Positions 22,435 to 35,803 are shown, numbered from the stretch's first letter. The stretch is DNA of 56,165 bases from an uncultured Clostridia bacterium (GCA_947627665.1 CANQWX010000010.1:1-56165), one strand, 5' to 3'. Numbers and translations are program-made. Notes: generated by a model not told the origin, from the letters alone.

Positions 22435-24600
22435 TCAGCTGAGGTTGCTCGGGTTTTCCTCCACATAGACGATCGTTTTCTTATAGGACGCCGCGGAACA
22501 GATCGCGTAGATCTCCCTCAGCGGCGCGCCGTCGGTGATGCGCATGAGCACCTGATAGCGGAATTTTTCCTTGATGCGCTTGATGGGCGAGTGCATCTTG
22601 TTGAAAAAGAGAAATTTTTCGGGCTGTTTTGCGTAGACCGCTTCCAATTTCCCGAACACCTCTCTGAGCGCCGCAAGCGCTTCCTTCTCGTCCTCGCCGA
22701 CCACCATCACGCGCACGATCTTGGCATAGGGCGGGAACATGCCCGCGCGGATGGCGATCTCGTGCTCGTAAAAGCCCTCATAATCGTATTTTGCGGCAAA
22801 GCGCAAAATGGAATTCTCTGGTTCGTAAGTTTGCAGCACGACCTCGCCCCGCTCCTGCGCTCTTCCGCTTCTGCCCGCGACCTGCGTGACGAGCTGAAAG
22901 GTGCGCTCGCCGCTGCGGTAATCGGGAAAGTGCAGGCTCATATCCGCGTCGAGAATGCCCACCAACGTGACGGAGGGGAAGTCGTGTCCCTTTGCCACCA
23001 TCTGCGTGCCGACCAGAATGTCCGCCTGCCTGTCCGCAAACTGTTTCAAGATCTTATAGTGCCCTTCCTTGCCGCTTGTCGTGTCGTTGTCCATGCGGAG
23101 GATGCGCGCCGAGGGATAGAGTTTTTTGAGTTCTCCCACCACGCGCTGCGTTCCCGTGCCCACATACCCGATATGTACGCTCCCGCAGGAGGGACATCCC
23201 TCGAGCATATGGTAGCGCGCGCCGCAATAGTGGCATTTGAGGCAGTTCTCCTCGCTGTGATAGGTGAGCGCGACGTCGCAGTGTTCGCACTTGGCGACGT
23301 AGCCGCAGTCGCGGCAAAGCACGGTTTGGGAATAGCCGCGCCGGTTGAGAAAGAGAATGGCTTGGTTCCCGCTGTCAAGACATGAACGGAGCCGCTCGCG
23401 CAAGACCACCGAAAAGGGCGAAGGATTGCCCCGCCGCACTTCCCTGCGCATATCCACGAGTTCCACTTCGGGAAGAGGACGGCGATTGATGCGTTCGGGA
23501 AGGCGCACAAGTTCGAATTCCCCGTCCATGGCGCGTTTATACGCTTCCACGGAGGGCGTGGCGCTGCCGAGCACGAGTTTACAATGGTTGTAATTCGCCC
23601 GCAAAAGGGCGATATCGAAAGTGTTGTAACGGGGAGCGTTTTCGGAGGAATAACTTCCATCGTGCTCCTCGTCGATGACGATGACGCCGACATTTTCGAC
23701 GGGCGCAAAGACCGCCGACCGCGCGCCGATGGCGATGCGCGCGCTCCCCTCTCGGAGCCGCCGCCATTCGTCGAAGCGCTCCCCCGCGGAGAGGCCGCTG
23801 TGCAGAATGGCCGCCAAAGAGCCAAAGCGGGCGCGCAGCTGGGAGAGCATCTGCGGCGTCAAAGAAATTTCGGGGACCAGAAAGATCGCCGTTTTGCCTT
23901 TTTCGAGCTGTCCGGCGATGAGGCGGAGATATACCTCCGTCTTGCCGCTGCCCGTTACGCCATGCAGGAGCGCGACCGTCTTGTCAGTGCTTTCGATCGT
24001 CCGCACGGCCCCCTCTTGCGCGGGGGTCAGCGTGTGCTCCGTCCCCTCGCCCGCCACGCCGCGGTAGGGATCGCGGAACACCCGCCGCCGTTCGACGAGA
24101 ACGATCCCCTTGTCGATCAGCGCTTTCAGCGCGCCGCCGAAGCGGTTCCGCAAAAAGGCGGTATCCGCCTCGCGGTTGTCCCGCAAAAAATCCACAAGGG
24201 AGAGCTGCTGCTTCGCGCGGGGAGAGATCTCGAAAGGCCCCTCCGCAAGCCGCGCAAAGCTTCTGCTCGCCTCGCCGACCCGCCCCGTGCGCATCTCGGC
24301 GGGAAGAAAGAGCCGAAGCACGAGTGCCATGGGACAGCGGTACCTGTTTTTGATCTTCTCCGCAAGGCAAAGGCACTCCGCGTTGAGCGCAGGCTCTTCC
24401 TCTTCCGCACGGTATATTTTTTTGAGTTTTTCGGGCGGGACGTCGCTGCTCTCTTTTACGCGCATGACAAAACCCGTTGCCGCGCCCCTGCCGAAGGGTA
24501 CGGCGACGCGCGTCCCCGCCTGCAAGCGGTCGTCACAGGCATAATCGAAGATCTTATCGACGTCGCTGTGCGCAATGTCTACGATGACTTCGGCGATCAT
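22435..24600 (-). CDS. priA: Primosomal replication-restart helicase PriA
   Basis: About 721 residues from ATG 24600 (GGGGA upstream); the ATG at 24621 is unlikely because it falls next to the terminator stem. N-terminal 3'-DNA-binding domain, then Walker A GVTGSGKTEVYL near 215, DEEH box (VIDEEHDGSYSSENAPRYN) near 305, and the zinc-binding Cys array (CRDCGYVAKCEHCD ... CHYCG ... CPSCG, about 430-470). C-terminal helicase motifs include VGTQMVAKGHDFP and VAGRSGRAQ. Reloads the replisome at collapsed forks. Confidence 0.96.
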   Translation of the reverse strand: MIAEVIVDIAHSDVDKIFDYACDDRLQAGTRVAVPFGRGAATGFVMRVKESSDVPPEKLKKIYRAEEEEPALNAECLCLAEKIKNRYRCPMALVLRLFLPAEMRTGRVGEASRSFARLAEGPFEISPRAKQQLSLVDFLRDNREADTAFLRNRFGGALKALIDKGIVLVERRRVFRDPYRGVAGEGTEHTLTPAQEGAVRTIESTDKTVALLHGVTGSGKTEVYLRLIAGQLEKGKTAIFLVPEISLTPQMLSQLRARFGSLAAILHSGLSAGERFDEWRRLREGSARIAIGARSAVFAPVENVGVIVIDEEHDGSYSSENAPRYNTFDIALLRANYNHCKLVLGSATPSVEAYKRAMDGEFELVRLPERINRRPLPEVELVDMRREVRRGNPSPFSVVLRERLRSCLDSGNQAILFLNRRGYSQTVLCRDCGYVAKCEHCDVALTYHSEENCLKCHYCGARYHMLEGCPSCGSVHIGYVGTGTQRVVGELKKLYPSARILRMDNDTTSGKEGHYKILKQFADRQADILVGTQMVAKGHDFPSVTLVGILDADMSLHFPDYRSGERTFQLVTQVAGRSGRAQERGEVVLQTYEPENSILRFAAKYDYEGFYEHEIAIRAGMFPPYAKIVRVMVVGEDEKEALAALREVFGKLEAVYAKQPEKFLFFNKMHSPIKRIKEKFRYQVLMRITDGAPLREIYAICSAASYKKTIVYVEENPSNLS

Positions 24601-24611
24601 CTCTTTCCCCG

Positions 24612-24641
24612 TAAAAAACACACCCCGTATCCGCGGGGCGT
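24612..24641 (-). terminator. Terminator after rpoZ
   Basis: On the minus strand CGCCCCG pairs with CGGGGTG and is followed by TTTTTT. It lies between the rpoZ stop codon and the priA start, so priA probably depends on partial read-through or its own promoter. Confidence 0.75.
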
Positions 24642-24646
24642 ATCAT

Positions 24647-24868
24647 TCAGTCTTTGGAACACTTGACCTTGCCGCTCATGATCTCTTTGCAGGCAAGCAC
24701 GATCTCCTTCTGCTTCCCGGGCAGCTCCAAGGTGCCTGTGGACTGCATCTGTTCGATGATCTGGCGGGTGCGTTTTGCCGCCACCACACACAGTTCATAG
24801 CGGGAAATTGGCTCCTCCTCCGTGCCCAGCTTTCTGACGAGTGCGTCTACCGAGGGTTCGTTTATCAT
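24647..24868 (-). CDS. rpoZ: RNA polymerase omega subunit
   Basis: 73 residues. Core YELCVVAAKRTRQIIEQ (24-40) is the omega signature; it begins MINEPSVDALVRKLG as in other Firmicutes. Omega helps fold and retain the beta' subunit. The ATG overlaps the gmk stop (ATGA); order yicC-gmk-rpoZ. A terminator follows. Confidence 0.95.
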   Translation of the reverse strand: MINEPSVDALVRKLGTEEEPISRYELCVVAAKRTRQIIEQMQSTGTLELPGKQKEIVLACKEIMSGKVKCSKD

Positions 24869-25437
24869 GATATATCTCCTTCCGCTCTGTTTTTTTCCTT
24901 TTCGAAAATTTCGCGGAGCTGCTCTTCGGCAACCTCCACTTTATCGTTCACGATCGTATAATCGAAGCGGTCCTTCAACGAAAGTTCGTAATCGACGCGG
25001 GCAAGACGGTTCTCGATCTGTCCCGCGGTCTCCGAATGGCGGTGGATCAGCCGCTGTTTCAGCGCCTCCTTGTCGGGCGGGAGCAGCATGACGAGCACTG
25101 CCTGCGGATAGGAACGTTTTACGTTCAGCGCCCCCACGACGTCGAGATCGAGCACGACGGAACTCTTTTGGAGCTTCTCCTCGATAAAGGAACGGAGGGT
25201 GCCGTAATAGTTGCCGAAATGGTTGTCGTATTCGAGGAACTCCCCCGCCTCGGCGCGCCGCTTGAATTCCTCCTCCGAGAGAAAGAAATAATGCACACCG
25301 TCTATCTCCCCCTCGCGGGGAGCGCGCGTCGTGCATGAGATGGAAAAGATAAGCTCCTCACAGCGGGAAAGCCGCTCCACCATGGTGCCCTTGCCTACGC
25401 CCGAAGGACCGGATATCACAAATAAAATGTTTCTCAT
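24865..25437 (-). CDS. gmk: Guanylate kinase
   Basis: 190 residues. Phosphorylates GMP to GDP. P-loop FVISGPSGVGKGTMV (5-19), GMP-binding SCTTRAPREGEIDGVHYFF (35-53), and the lid and closing RLARVDYEL segments. Coupled by ATGA overlaps to yicC upstream and rpoZ downstream. Confidence 0.97.
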   Translation of the reverse strand: MRNILFVISGPSGVGKGTMVERLSRCEELIFSISCTTRAPREGEIDGVHYFFLSEEEFKRRAEAGEFLEYDNHFGNYYGTLRSFIEEKLQKSSVVLDLDVVGALNVKRSYPQAVLVMLLPPDKEALKQRLIHRHSETAGQIENRLARVDYELSLKDRFDYTIVNDKVEVAEEQLREIFEKEKNRAEGDIS

Positions 25438-26306
25438 TCGAGATTTTGGATCTGCTCCCTCACTTTTTCGATTTCGTTTTTCATATCAAGGGCGAGCGCC
25501 GTGATGCGCGCGTCGTTGCTCTTGCTGCAGATCGTATTGCACTCGCGGTTGAATTCCTGCACGAGGAAATCGAGTTTCCTGCCGACGATGGATTCTTTGC
25601 AGATCCTGCGGAATTCCGTGATGTGCGAGGAAAGGCGGGTGAGTTCCTCGTCGATGTTGCACTTGTCGGCAAACACGGCGGCTTCCGTCAAGATGCGGTT
25701 TTCGTCCACCGTCCCGCCCAAGAATTCGGCGACGCGCTCGGCGAGCCGTTTGCGGTATTCCTCCGCCACGAGCGGGGCGCGTTCCGCGATCCCGTCGCGC
25801 AGAGCGGAAATGGTATCCATGCGGGCGAGAAGATCGGCTTTCAGCCGTTCCCCCTCCTTCCCGCGCATTTCCCTGAGTGCGCCGAGCGCCGCCCGGAGCG
25901 CTTGTTTCAGCCCCTCCGCCAGCGCTTCGTCCGCCTCCGCCGCTTCCTCGGTGCGGACCACGTCGGGCGATTTGAGCAAGAAACTCAGCGTAATGTCGTC
26001 CGGGACCTCGGGGAACGCTTCTTTCAGGCTCTCCGCCGCGCGCGCATAGGCGCGTGCCGCCGCAAGGTCCACATAGACGCTGCGTTCCTTTTCGCGCTTG
26101 TCGAGCACGCTCACGAACACGTCGATGTGCCCGCGGGAAAGGCTCTCGCGGATGAGCGCGCGCACGGTTTCCTCATAGGGATTGAGGATATGCGGGCATC
26201 TGACGGAGATGTCCAGAAAGCGGTTGTTGACCGACTTCAATTCCACGCCGATCTCCAATCCTCCCTCGCGGAAGTCCCCTTTTCCGAATCCTGTCATGCT
26301 GTACAT
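25434..26306 (-). CDS. YicC-family endoribonuclease
   Basis: 290 residues. N terminus MYSMTGFGKG is the family hallmark. SVNNRFLDISVRCP (25-38) and a C-terminal DKCNIDEELTRLSSHITEF and EFNRECNTICSKSND complete the YicC/YloC pattern. Members are oligomeric endoribonucleases affecting small-RNA turnover. First gene of yicC-gmk-rpoZ, with its own near-consensus promoter (26366-26394). Confidence 0.93.
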   Translation of the reverse strand: MYSMTGFGKGDFREGGLEIGVELKSVNNRFLDISVRCPHILNPYEETVRALIRESLSRGHIDVFVSVLDKREKERSVYVDLAAARAYARAAESLKEAFPEVPDDITLSFLLKSPDVVRTEEAAEADEALAEGLKQALRAALGALREMRGKEGERLKADLLARMDTISALRDGIAERAPLVAEEYRKRLAERVAEFLGGTVDENRILTEAAVFADKCNIDEELTRLSSHITEFRRICKESIVGRKLDFLVQEFNRECNTICSKSNDARITALALDMKNEIEKVREQIQNLE

Positions 26307-26365
26307 TGTTTTCTTTACCCGCTTTTGCTTATGCGAAAAGACCTATCGTTCCTTCCGACAAAATA

Positions 26366-26394
26366 ATTATAGCATAGATTTCCTATTTAGGCAA
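26366..26394 (-). promoter_or_regulatory. Promoter of yicC-gmk-rpoZ
   Basis: TTGCCT (26394-26389), 17-bp spacer, TGC extension and TATAAT (26371-26366). Confidence 0.75.
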
Positions 26395-26407
26395 GTTTTT
26401 TGCGGGA

Positions 26408-30623
<4,216 letters not shown>

Positions 30624-30631
30624 ACCTCTTG

Positions 30632-30660
30632 ATTATAGCATAAACGGGCGGGAAAGGCAA
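30632..30660 (-). promoter_or_regulatory. Promoter of pcrA-ligA
   Basis: TTGCCT (30660-30655), spacer 17, TATAAT (30637-30632) with a TGC extension, nine bases before the pcrA start codon. The transcript would therefore have almost no leader if this promoter is used. Confidence 0.65.
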
Positions 30661-30684
30661 GCGTCTGCGCCGCGGAAACATCAC

Positions 30685-31077
30685 TTAACTGCGCCCCTTT
30701 AACTCGAATTCGTACTCCCGCTTGAACCGCTCGAGGGCGCGCAGATATTTTTCCGAGAGTTCGAGCGTATAGCGCTGTTTCGCCGCATAGGAGAGGGTGG
30801 CATAGTACTCCTTGTCGGTGAGCCTGCCGATGGCGTCGGACACTTCGCCTTCGCTGAGGAGCATATCCCGCACCTTGCAATAGAACTCATCGGGCGTTTC
30901 CCCGCGGATCTCCGTTTCCACCTTTTCACGGAGATAATTTTCCATTTTCCCCTCGTTGATGCCCTGCTCCTTGGCGTGGGTGCGCTCGCTGTCGAGCCGC
31001 GCCCCGAAGTCCTCCCAAAAGCCCTTTTTCATCCGTTGTTTCGCCTCTCTTGCCAGCGATTTCCAGGTGCGTTCCAT
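30685..31077 (-). CDS. Hypothetical charged cytoplasmic protein
   Basis: 130 residues from ATG 31077 (AAGGAG seven bases upstream); the frame runs 16 codons further without a ribosome site and into the rpsU terminator. Rich in K, R and E, mainly helical, without membrane segments or Cys motifs. It has a recognisable order of W near 5 and 21, then TDKEYYATLSYAAKQRYTLE. I do not recognise a family. It lies between rpsU and pcrA on the same strand; the rpsU terminator just upstream suggests it depends on its own promoter or on read-through. Confidence 0.65.
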   Translation of the reverse strand: MERTWKSLAREAKQRMKKGFWEDFGARLDSERTHAKEQGINEGKMENYLREKVETEIRGETPDEFYCKVRDMLLSEGEVSDAIGRLTDKEYYATLSYAAKQRYTLELSEKYLRALERFKREYEFELKGRS

Positions 31078-31106
31078 ATCTTTCTCCTTTTTTCGACATA
31101 TTTCGC

Positions 31107-31137
31107 AAAAAAAATTCCGTAACACAATGTTACGGAA
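31107..31137 (-). terminator. rpsU terminator
   Basis: TTCCGTAAC/GTTACGGAA (31115-31137) with a five-base loop, and on the minus strand eight T residues follow. Lies seven bases after the rpsU stop codon. Confidence 0.9.
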
Positions 31138-31143
31138 CCTTTT

Positions 31144-31320
31144 TCAGTTTCTGCTTCTCTTTCTCGCGGCCTCGGATTTCTTTCTCTTTTTGACGGAAGG
31201 TTTCTCGTAGAACTCCTTTTTGCGGAGATCGCCGATGATGCCGTCGCGCGAGCACTTTCTCTTGAAGCGGCGCAGCGCGCTCTCCAGATTTTCATTATCG
31301 CCGACTCTGATCGTGGACAT
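31144..31320 (-). CDS. rpsU: 30S ribosomal protein bS21
   Basis: 58 residues. The bS21 body is clear: [20 protein letters not shown], then [21 protein letters not shown], with a Lys/Arg-rich tail. Helps mRNA binding by the small subunit. ATG 31320 fits the family; the frame is open ten codons further, but those residues do not belong. Flanked by a consensus promoter and a strong terminator, so it forms its own transcript. Confidence 0.96.
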   Translation of the reverse strand: MSTIRVGDNENLESALRRFKRKCSRDGIIGDLRKKEFYEKPSVKKRKKSEAARKRSRN

Positions 31321-31365
31321 CCTTTTCTCAACCCTCCTTCGCCGAAGCACTTATTTTGCTTGAAT

Positions 31366-31394
31366 ATTATAGCAAACGCGGAAAAGCTTGTCAA
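31366..31394 (-). promoter_or_regulatory. rpsU promoter
   Basis: TTGACA (31394-31389), spacer 17, TATAAT (31371-31366) with a TGC extension. Full consensus in both boxes. Confidence 0.85.
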
Positions 31395-31430
31395 TTTTTT
31401 TCACGCCGATTTCGGAATTTTCCGAAAATT

Positions 31431-33158
31431 TTATTCGGCGTTTCCGCGCACCGACGCAAGCAGCCCTTCGATGTCCGCCCTGACGCGTTCCAGCCCCGCT
31501 TCCGCTTCCTTTTCGTCCCTTGCGCGGATGGAGAAATAAATCTTCAGCTTAGGCTCGGTGCCGCTCGGGCGCACGCAGACAAAGCTGCCGCCCGCAAGCT
31601 CGTAATAGACGCAGTTGCATTTCGGGATATGGAGCGGCTCTACCCTGCCCTCTTTCGTGCGGCGGACGTCCCCCGAATAGTCGCGCACCGCCTCCACGGC
31701 AAAGCCGCCGAACGCGCCGACATTTACGGTCTTGAGCGCGTCCACCACGGCATTCATCTCCTTCATCGCATTCAGGCCCGAATATTGGATGGAGATGTTG
31801 CAGTCGAGCACATAGCCGTATTCGGCATAGATCTCGCACAGCCTTTGGTAGACCGTCTTTCCGAGATAGGTATAGTAGCAGACCATTTCGGCGCAGAGCA
31901 TGGAGGCGACAACGGCGTCCTTGTCCCGCGCGTGCGTGCCGCGCAGATACCCGCAGCTCTCCTCGAACCCGAACACGAAGGTGTGCGAGCCGTCCCGTTC
32001 CCATTGCTTGATCTTTTCGCCGATGAACTTGAACCCGACGGGCGTTTCGAAGAGCGCGACGCCGAACTTCTCGCAGATGGCTTTTGCCATGCCCGTGGAA
32101 ACGAACGACTTGACGACCGCGGCGTTCGCGGGGAGAGCGTTCTCCTCTTTCAGCCTCGTGAGAATGTAGTCGAGGAGCAGGATGCCCACCTGGTTGCCCG
32201 AGAGCGCGACGAACTCGCCCTTGCCGTCTTTGACGGCGACGCCCAAGCGGTCGGAGTCGGGGTCGGTGCCGAACACGACGTCCGCATGGATCTTGTTTGC
32301 GAGCGCGATGCCCATCGAGAGCGTTTCCTTGAACTCGGGATTGGGCACTTTTACGGTGGAAAAGTCGGGGTCCTTTTCCGTCTGCTCTTCCACCACCGTC
32401 ACGTTGATGCCAAGCTTCTTCAAAATGCGCATGACGGGGACATACCCCGAACCGTGCACGGGCGTATAGACGAGCTTTAAGTCCTTGCCGCACTTTTTGA
32501 CCGCTTCCTCGGAGAGGGTGAGCTTGGAGAGCGCCTCGATGTAGGTGTCGTCCACCTCGGCGGGGACCTTTTCGATGAGCGGGCTGTTTTCCTCGCCCGT
32601 AACGGAGAGATAGTCGCCGATCTTGGCGATGAAACCGACGACGATGGCCGTCGCCTCGGGGGACATCTGCGCGCCGTCCTCGCCATAGACCTTATAGCCG
32701 TTGTACTCCTTGGGATTGTGGGAGGCGGTGATCATGACGCCCGCGACCGTATGGAGATAGCGCACCGCATAGGAAAGCATGGGCACGGGGTGCACGTCGT
32801 CGAAAAGATAGGCCTTGATGCCGTTCTTTGCAAGCACCGCCGCGGATTTTTCCGCAAACAGGCGGCTGTTCCTCCTCGTGTCGTAGGAGATGACGACCCC
32901 GCGGGCCATCGCCTCTTTCCCGAGCGTCTTGATATACTCCGAAAGCCCCTGCGTGGCGCGCATCACGGTGAACACGTTCATCATGTTCATACCGCAGCCG
33001 AGAAGCCCGCGCATGCCCGCCGTGCCGAATTCAAGCTCCCCGCCGAAGCGGTACTCCTTTTCCTTCTCGTCGCCCGCGATCGCCTCGAGGTTCTTTCTGC
33101 ACCCCTCGGGGAGCCTCGGATCGTTCAACCACTTTTCGTAATTTTCCTGATATGTCAT
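31431..33158 (-). CDS. Phosphoglucomutase/phosphomannomutase (alpha-D-phosphohexomutase)
   Basis: 575 residues, the length of Firmicutes alpha-phosphoglucomutases such as PgcA. Catalytic phosphoserine loop VMITASHNPKEYNGYK near 140-155, metal loop GTDPDSDRLG near 297, sugar-binding GFEESCGYL near 395 and the C-terminal phosphate loop RPSGTEPKLK near 520. Interconverts glucose 1- and 6-phosphate for cell-wall and exopolysaccharide precursors. GAAGGAGAA precedes the ATG. A CGCCGA/TCGGCG hairpin overlaps its stop codon (31402-31440). Confidence 0.93.
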   Translation of the reverse strand: MTYQENYEKWLNDPRLPEGCRKNLEAIAGDEKEKEYRFGGELEFGTAGMRGLLGCGMNMMNVFTVMRATQGLSEYIKTLGKEAMARGVVISYDTRRNSRLFAEKSAAVLAKNGIKAYLFDDVHPVPMLSYAVRYLHTVAGVMITASHNPKEYNGYKVYGEDGAQMSPEATAIVVGFIAKIGDYLSVTGEENSPLIEKVPAEVDDTYIEALSKLTLSEEAVKKCGKDLKLVYTPVHGSGYVPVMRILKKLGINVTVVEEQTEKDPDFSTVKVPNPEFKETLSMGIALANKIHADVVFGTDPDSDRLGVAVKDGKGEFVALSGNQVGILLLDYILTRLKEENALPANAAVVKSFVSTGMAKAICEKFGVALFETPVGFKFIGEKIKQWERDGSHTFVFGFEESCGYLRGTHARDKDAVVASMLCAEMVCYYTYLGKTVYQRLCEIYAEYGYVLDCNISIQYSGLNAMKEMNAVVDALKTVNVGAFGGFAVEAVRDYSGDVRRTKEGRVEPLHIPKCNCVYYELAGGSFVCVRPSGTEPKLKIYFSIRARDEKEAEAGLERVRADIEGLLASVRGNAE

Positions 33159-33213
33159 ATTTCTCCTTCCCTCCGTGAGAGAATTTTATCGTTTCCCGCG
33201 CAAAAGAATACGG

Positions 33214-34170
33214 TCAGTCCCCCATGCCCTCCGGCTTTCCGTCCGCACCCGAGATCTTGCGGTAGGAGAGGAAATACTTCTTCCCCGTGTCCTCGTAGTA
33301 ATTGACGAATTGCAGGCTCAAAACGAGCAAGTAGCTCGCGGGGATCGTGATGAGCAGCGAGCTGCCGAACGTACACGCCGCGCACAGGATATTGACGATG
33401 ACGATGCAATAAATCGCAATGAGGAATCCCGAAAATCTCGCGGCAAAGCCCTTCGTCATGCGGAAACTTTCGCGGCACGCCGAGAACACGCCCTTGCCGT
33501 CCGTGATGATGGCGGGGATCCACGCCGAAATAAAGGTCATCTTGAGCGCTTGCAGGCAAAGGAACGCCAGCATGGAGAGCGCCAGCCCGAAGAATACCGT
33601 CAAAAATCCCCACGAAGGCAAAAAGGACGGCGTGTAGAAAAAGAAGAACCAGCACGCCGTGAGCGCGGCGACGTCATAGAGGAAGGAAACGGGCACATAG
33701 ACAAGATGATAGAGCGTGGCGCGCGTGAGGTTCTTGAAATACGCGGAGGCGAAGCGGGTATTGCCGTACGTTTCCATCTTGTCGTTGAGGATCGTGCCCA
33801 TGGCGAGCATGGAAGTGCCGCCCACGAACCGCGAAACGAGGTATAACAGCGCCACGCCCACCACCGAACCGACGATGGAGCCGATGTTCGCGCCGAGCAG
33901 GGAGAGAAAGTCGGCGATCGCCTGCGTGAATTCCTTGCTGAATCCCGCCAAAAATTCGGTGTTGCCCGAGGAGAGCGATCTGAAGAACTCCCCGAGAAGC
34001 TCTATGATCTTGTGCGCCTCCGTGCTGCTCAGGATCACATGCAATCCCAGCGTGATGACGGCATACGAAAGGCTCAAAAACAGCACGTTGGTGATAAGAC
34101 GGAACAGCAACAGCTTATACACGTTGCCAAAGTTGTTCACGAGAATGCGGAATGCGTTGCGAAATCTCAT
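33214..34170 (-). CDS. Polytopic membrane protein of unknown function (paralogue 1)
   Basis: 318 residues with about six hydrophobic segments (near 22-45, 95-120, 155-175, 180-205, 225-245, 255-285). A short positive N terminus and a polar tail suggest both ends lie inside. It has the look of the Firmicutes membrane families with a repeated FRNAFRILVNNF/ AGF.. N terminus, but I cannot name one. Its neighbour at 34172 starts similarly (VFEHWKYIFKNLW), so the two may be paralogues forming one complex. Its ATG lies one base after that neighbour's stop codon. Confidence 0.75.
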   Translation of the reverse strand: MRFRNAFRILVNNFGNVYKLLLFRLITNVLFLSLSYAVITLGLHVILSSTEAHKIIELLGEFFRSLSSGNTEFLAGFSKEFTQAIADFLSLLGANIGSIVGSVVGVALLYLVSRFVGGTSMLAMGTILNDKMETYGNTRFASAYFKNLTRATLYHLVYVPVSFLYDVAALTACWFFFFYTPSFLPSWGFLTVFFGLALSMLAFLCLQALKMTFISAWIPAIITDGKGVFSACRESFRMTKGFAARFSGFLIAIYCIVIVNILCAACTFGSSLLITIPASYLLVLSLQFVNYYEDTGKKYFLSYRKISGADGKPEGMGD

Positions 34171-34171
34171 A

Positions 34172-34993
34172 TCATAGCTCCTTGTAACTGCGCAACAGGT
34201 CCTCTCTGTCCAGCTTATCCCGCTCGAAGTAGAGAGATTCCATTCTTACGCAAAAGCTCAAATAGGCGAATACAAACAGGAAAAAGGTGATGATGCTCGC
34301 CAGCCATACGGGCACGAAGGACAACCCGATCAAGAGGAAGAAGCAGGGAGCGTATGTGATGAGAAGGGATAGGATGAGTTTCCACCGTACGCCGATGATG
34401 AGGCGGTAGGAGTACAAAAAGGCGCTGTACGGACGGAAGCCCGTGATCTGCATGCAAGGGAGCCACAGATAGCAGATCGAGATCAAAAAGAGCAGCACAC
34501 CCATAAAGATGATCGAAACAAAGACGAACAAGAAGCAGGCAAAGCCCTTCGCCCCGATCGCGGAGATCGCAAACAGCACCGCGGAGAGCACCAGCGCCCA
34601 CAGCTCGTACAGGGCGGTGAAGAAGAGCGTAAATCCGGCAAACGCCCAGATGTGCGTGCCGAACTGCGAGAACACGCCGCTCATCGTGCGTTTCCCGATG
34701 CGCATGTGCTTTTCCACAAAGGCGAGCAAAAGGCAGGTAAAGACAGCAAGACAGATGAGCGCGAGCACGCTGTAGACCACCCCGAGGGGCGAATCGAAGC
34801 GGAAGAAGCTCCACGCGCAAAAGATCTGCGCATAGTCGAGTTCCAGATTTGCCGTAAACAGACTGTAGGCAAGGTCATGAATGCCCGAAAAATCCACGGA
34901 GAGCGCCAAAAAAACCGCGGGCATCACGGCAAACGGCACAACAAACCAAAGGTTTTTGAAAATGTACTTCCAATGCTCGAATACGATCCGCAT
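34172..34993 (-). CDS. Polytopic membrane protein of unknown function (paralogue 2)
   Basis: 273 residues from ATG 34993 (AGAGG seven bases upstream); the longer frame to 35032 has no ribosome site. About six hydrophobic segments (near 14-34, 65-90, 110-135, 140-165, 205-230, 235-255) and a charged tail (ERDKLDREDLLRSYKEL). No motif recognised. First gene of the two-gene unit with 33214-34170. It diverges from the tRNA-Ser gene. Confidence 0.75.
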   Translation of the reverse strand: MRIVFEHWKYIFKNLWFVVPFAVMPAVFLALSVDFSGIHDLAYSLFTANLELDYAQIFCAWSFFRFDSPLGVVYSVLALICLAVFTCLLLAFVEKHMRIGKRTMSGVFSQFGTHIWAFAGFTLFFTALYELWALVLSAVLFAISAIGAKGFACFLFVFVSIIFMGVLLFLISICYLWLPCMQITGFRPYSAFLYSYRLIIGVRWKLILSLLITYAPCFFLLIGLSFVPVWLASIITFFLFVFAYLSFCVRMESLYFERDKLDREDLLRSYKEL

Positions 34994-35173
34994 TTTGGCG
35001 CCTCTTTCGGGGGGAACGTGAAATTCCTGCACAAAATATTCTATGATATATTATATACCAAAAAGGTTGCGCTGTAAAGAGTTTTTTTGCACTTTGTTTG
35101 TTTTGCGGACGTAGAGGACGGGGATAAAATCATGCAAAGCGGAAAAAATATGGGAAAAGTTTGCGGAAAACAG

Positions 35174-35202
35174 TTGCAATTTTTCCGTATTTCGTGTAAA
35201 AT
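35174..35202 (+). promoter_or_regulatory. tRNA-Ser promoter
   Basis: TTGCAA (35174-35179), spacer 17, TAAAAT (35197-35202), 14 bases before the tRNA. Confidence 0.65.
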
Positions 35203-35216
35203 AACGATAGTCTTTT

Positions 35217-35307
35217 GCAGAGATGTCCGAGAGGCTTAAGGAGCACGATTGGAAATCGTGTGTAGGTCAAAAACTTACCGGAGGTTCGAATCCTCTTCTC
35301 TGCGCCA
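35217..35307 (+). tRNA. tRNA-Ser (anticodon GGA)
   Basis: A 91-nt class II tRNA: acceptor GCAGAGA/TCTCTGC with discriminator G and encoded CCA. The anticodon stem CACGA/TCGTG encloses TTGGAAA (anticodon GGA). A long variable arm, GTGTAGGTCAAAAACTTACC, and T arm GGAGGTTCGAATCCTC. The 3' part is repeated three more times downstream. Confidence 0.95.
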
Positions 35308-35483
35308 TGAATGCCCGAAGGCTTTTCGCCTTCGGGCGTTCATGATTTATAAGCGGAAAGAGGATTCGAGGGGAGGCAAGCCGAATCCCGTGCCCTTCCA
35401 CGCACGAGGTTCGGCGCAGGTCGGCGGACGCTACCGCCGACTTGACAATTGATAATTGTCAACCGTGCGCCGTGCCCAAGCGG
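35308..35483 (+). repeat. Unit A, copy 1
   Basis: 176 bp between the first and second tRNA-end copies. Contains the terminator hairpin, the left inverted end AAGAGGATTCG (35358-35368), the dyad GTCGGCGG/CCGCCGAC, and the palindrome TTGACAATT/AATTGTCAA (35442-35462). It differs from unit A copy 2 (35804-35979) at only two positions that I can see. Confidence 0.85.
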
Positions 35484-35504
35484 CGAATCCTCTTCTCTGC
35501 GCCA

Positions 35505-35782
35505 AGAGCAGCGGGACGGTTTTTTCCGTCCCGCTGCTCTTGTTGTCACACGAAAACAGAAGAGGATTCGAGGGTGGAGCATTGCAGTTTCTGCTCAGCA
35601 GCCCTGTGGGCTGTGAGCTGCAATGCGACAGCCGAGCTGGTGGCGAGGCGGGTGCGGCGGGCGCTACCGCCGCACGGCAAGCGGGAGCAATCGGTTTGCG
35701 GATGAATTGTGTGGATACAAATCAGTTTGCCGCAAACTGAACAGCACAGTGTGCTGTTCACCGGGGCGCGCCGCCAAAGGCG
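35505..35782 (+). repeat. Unit B, with covarying hairpin repeat copy 3
   Basis: 278 bp. After its own terminator hairpin it holds GAAGAGGATTCG, then (35573-35630) GGTGGAGC + stem ATTGCAG + palindrome with AGCCC/GGGCT + stem CTGCAAT + GCGACA, which is copy 3 of the repeat seen at 13266 and 13496. It then has GCGGCGG/CCGCCGC, TTTGCGG/CCGCAAA, GAACAGCAC/GTGCTGTTC and GCGCGCCGCCAAAGGCGCG. The last third matches the element next to the tmRNA (6769-6890). Confidence 0.8.
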
Positions 35783-35803
35783 CGAATCCTCTTCTCTGCG
35801 CCA

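Noticed and set aside
31402-31440. Terminator of the phosphohexomutase gene
   Set aside because: The CGCCGA/TCGGCG and TTCGGAA/TTCCGAA hairpin is clear, but no T-run follows on the minus strand and it overlaps the stop codon.
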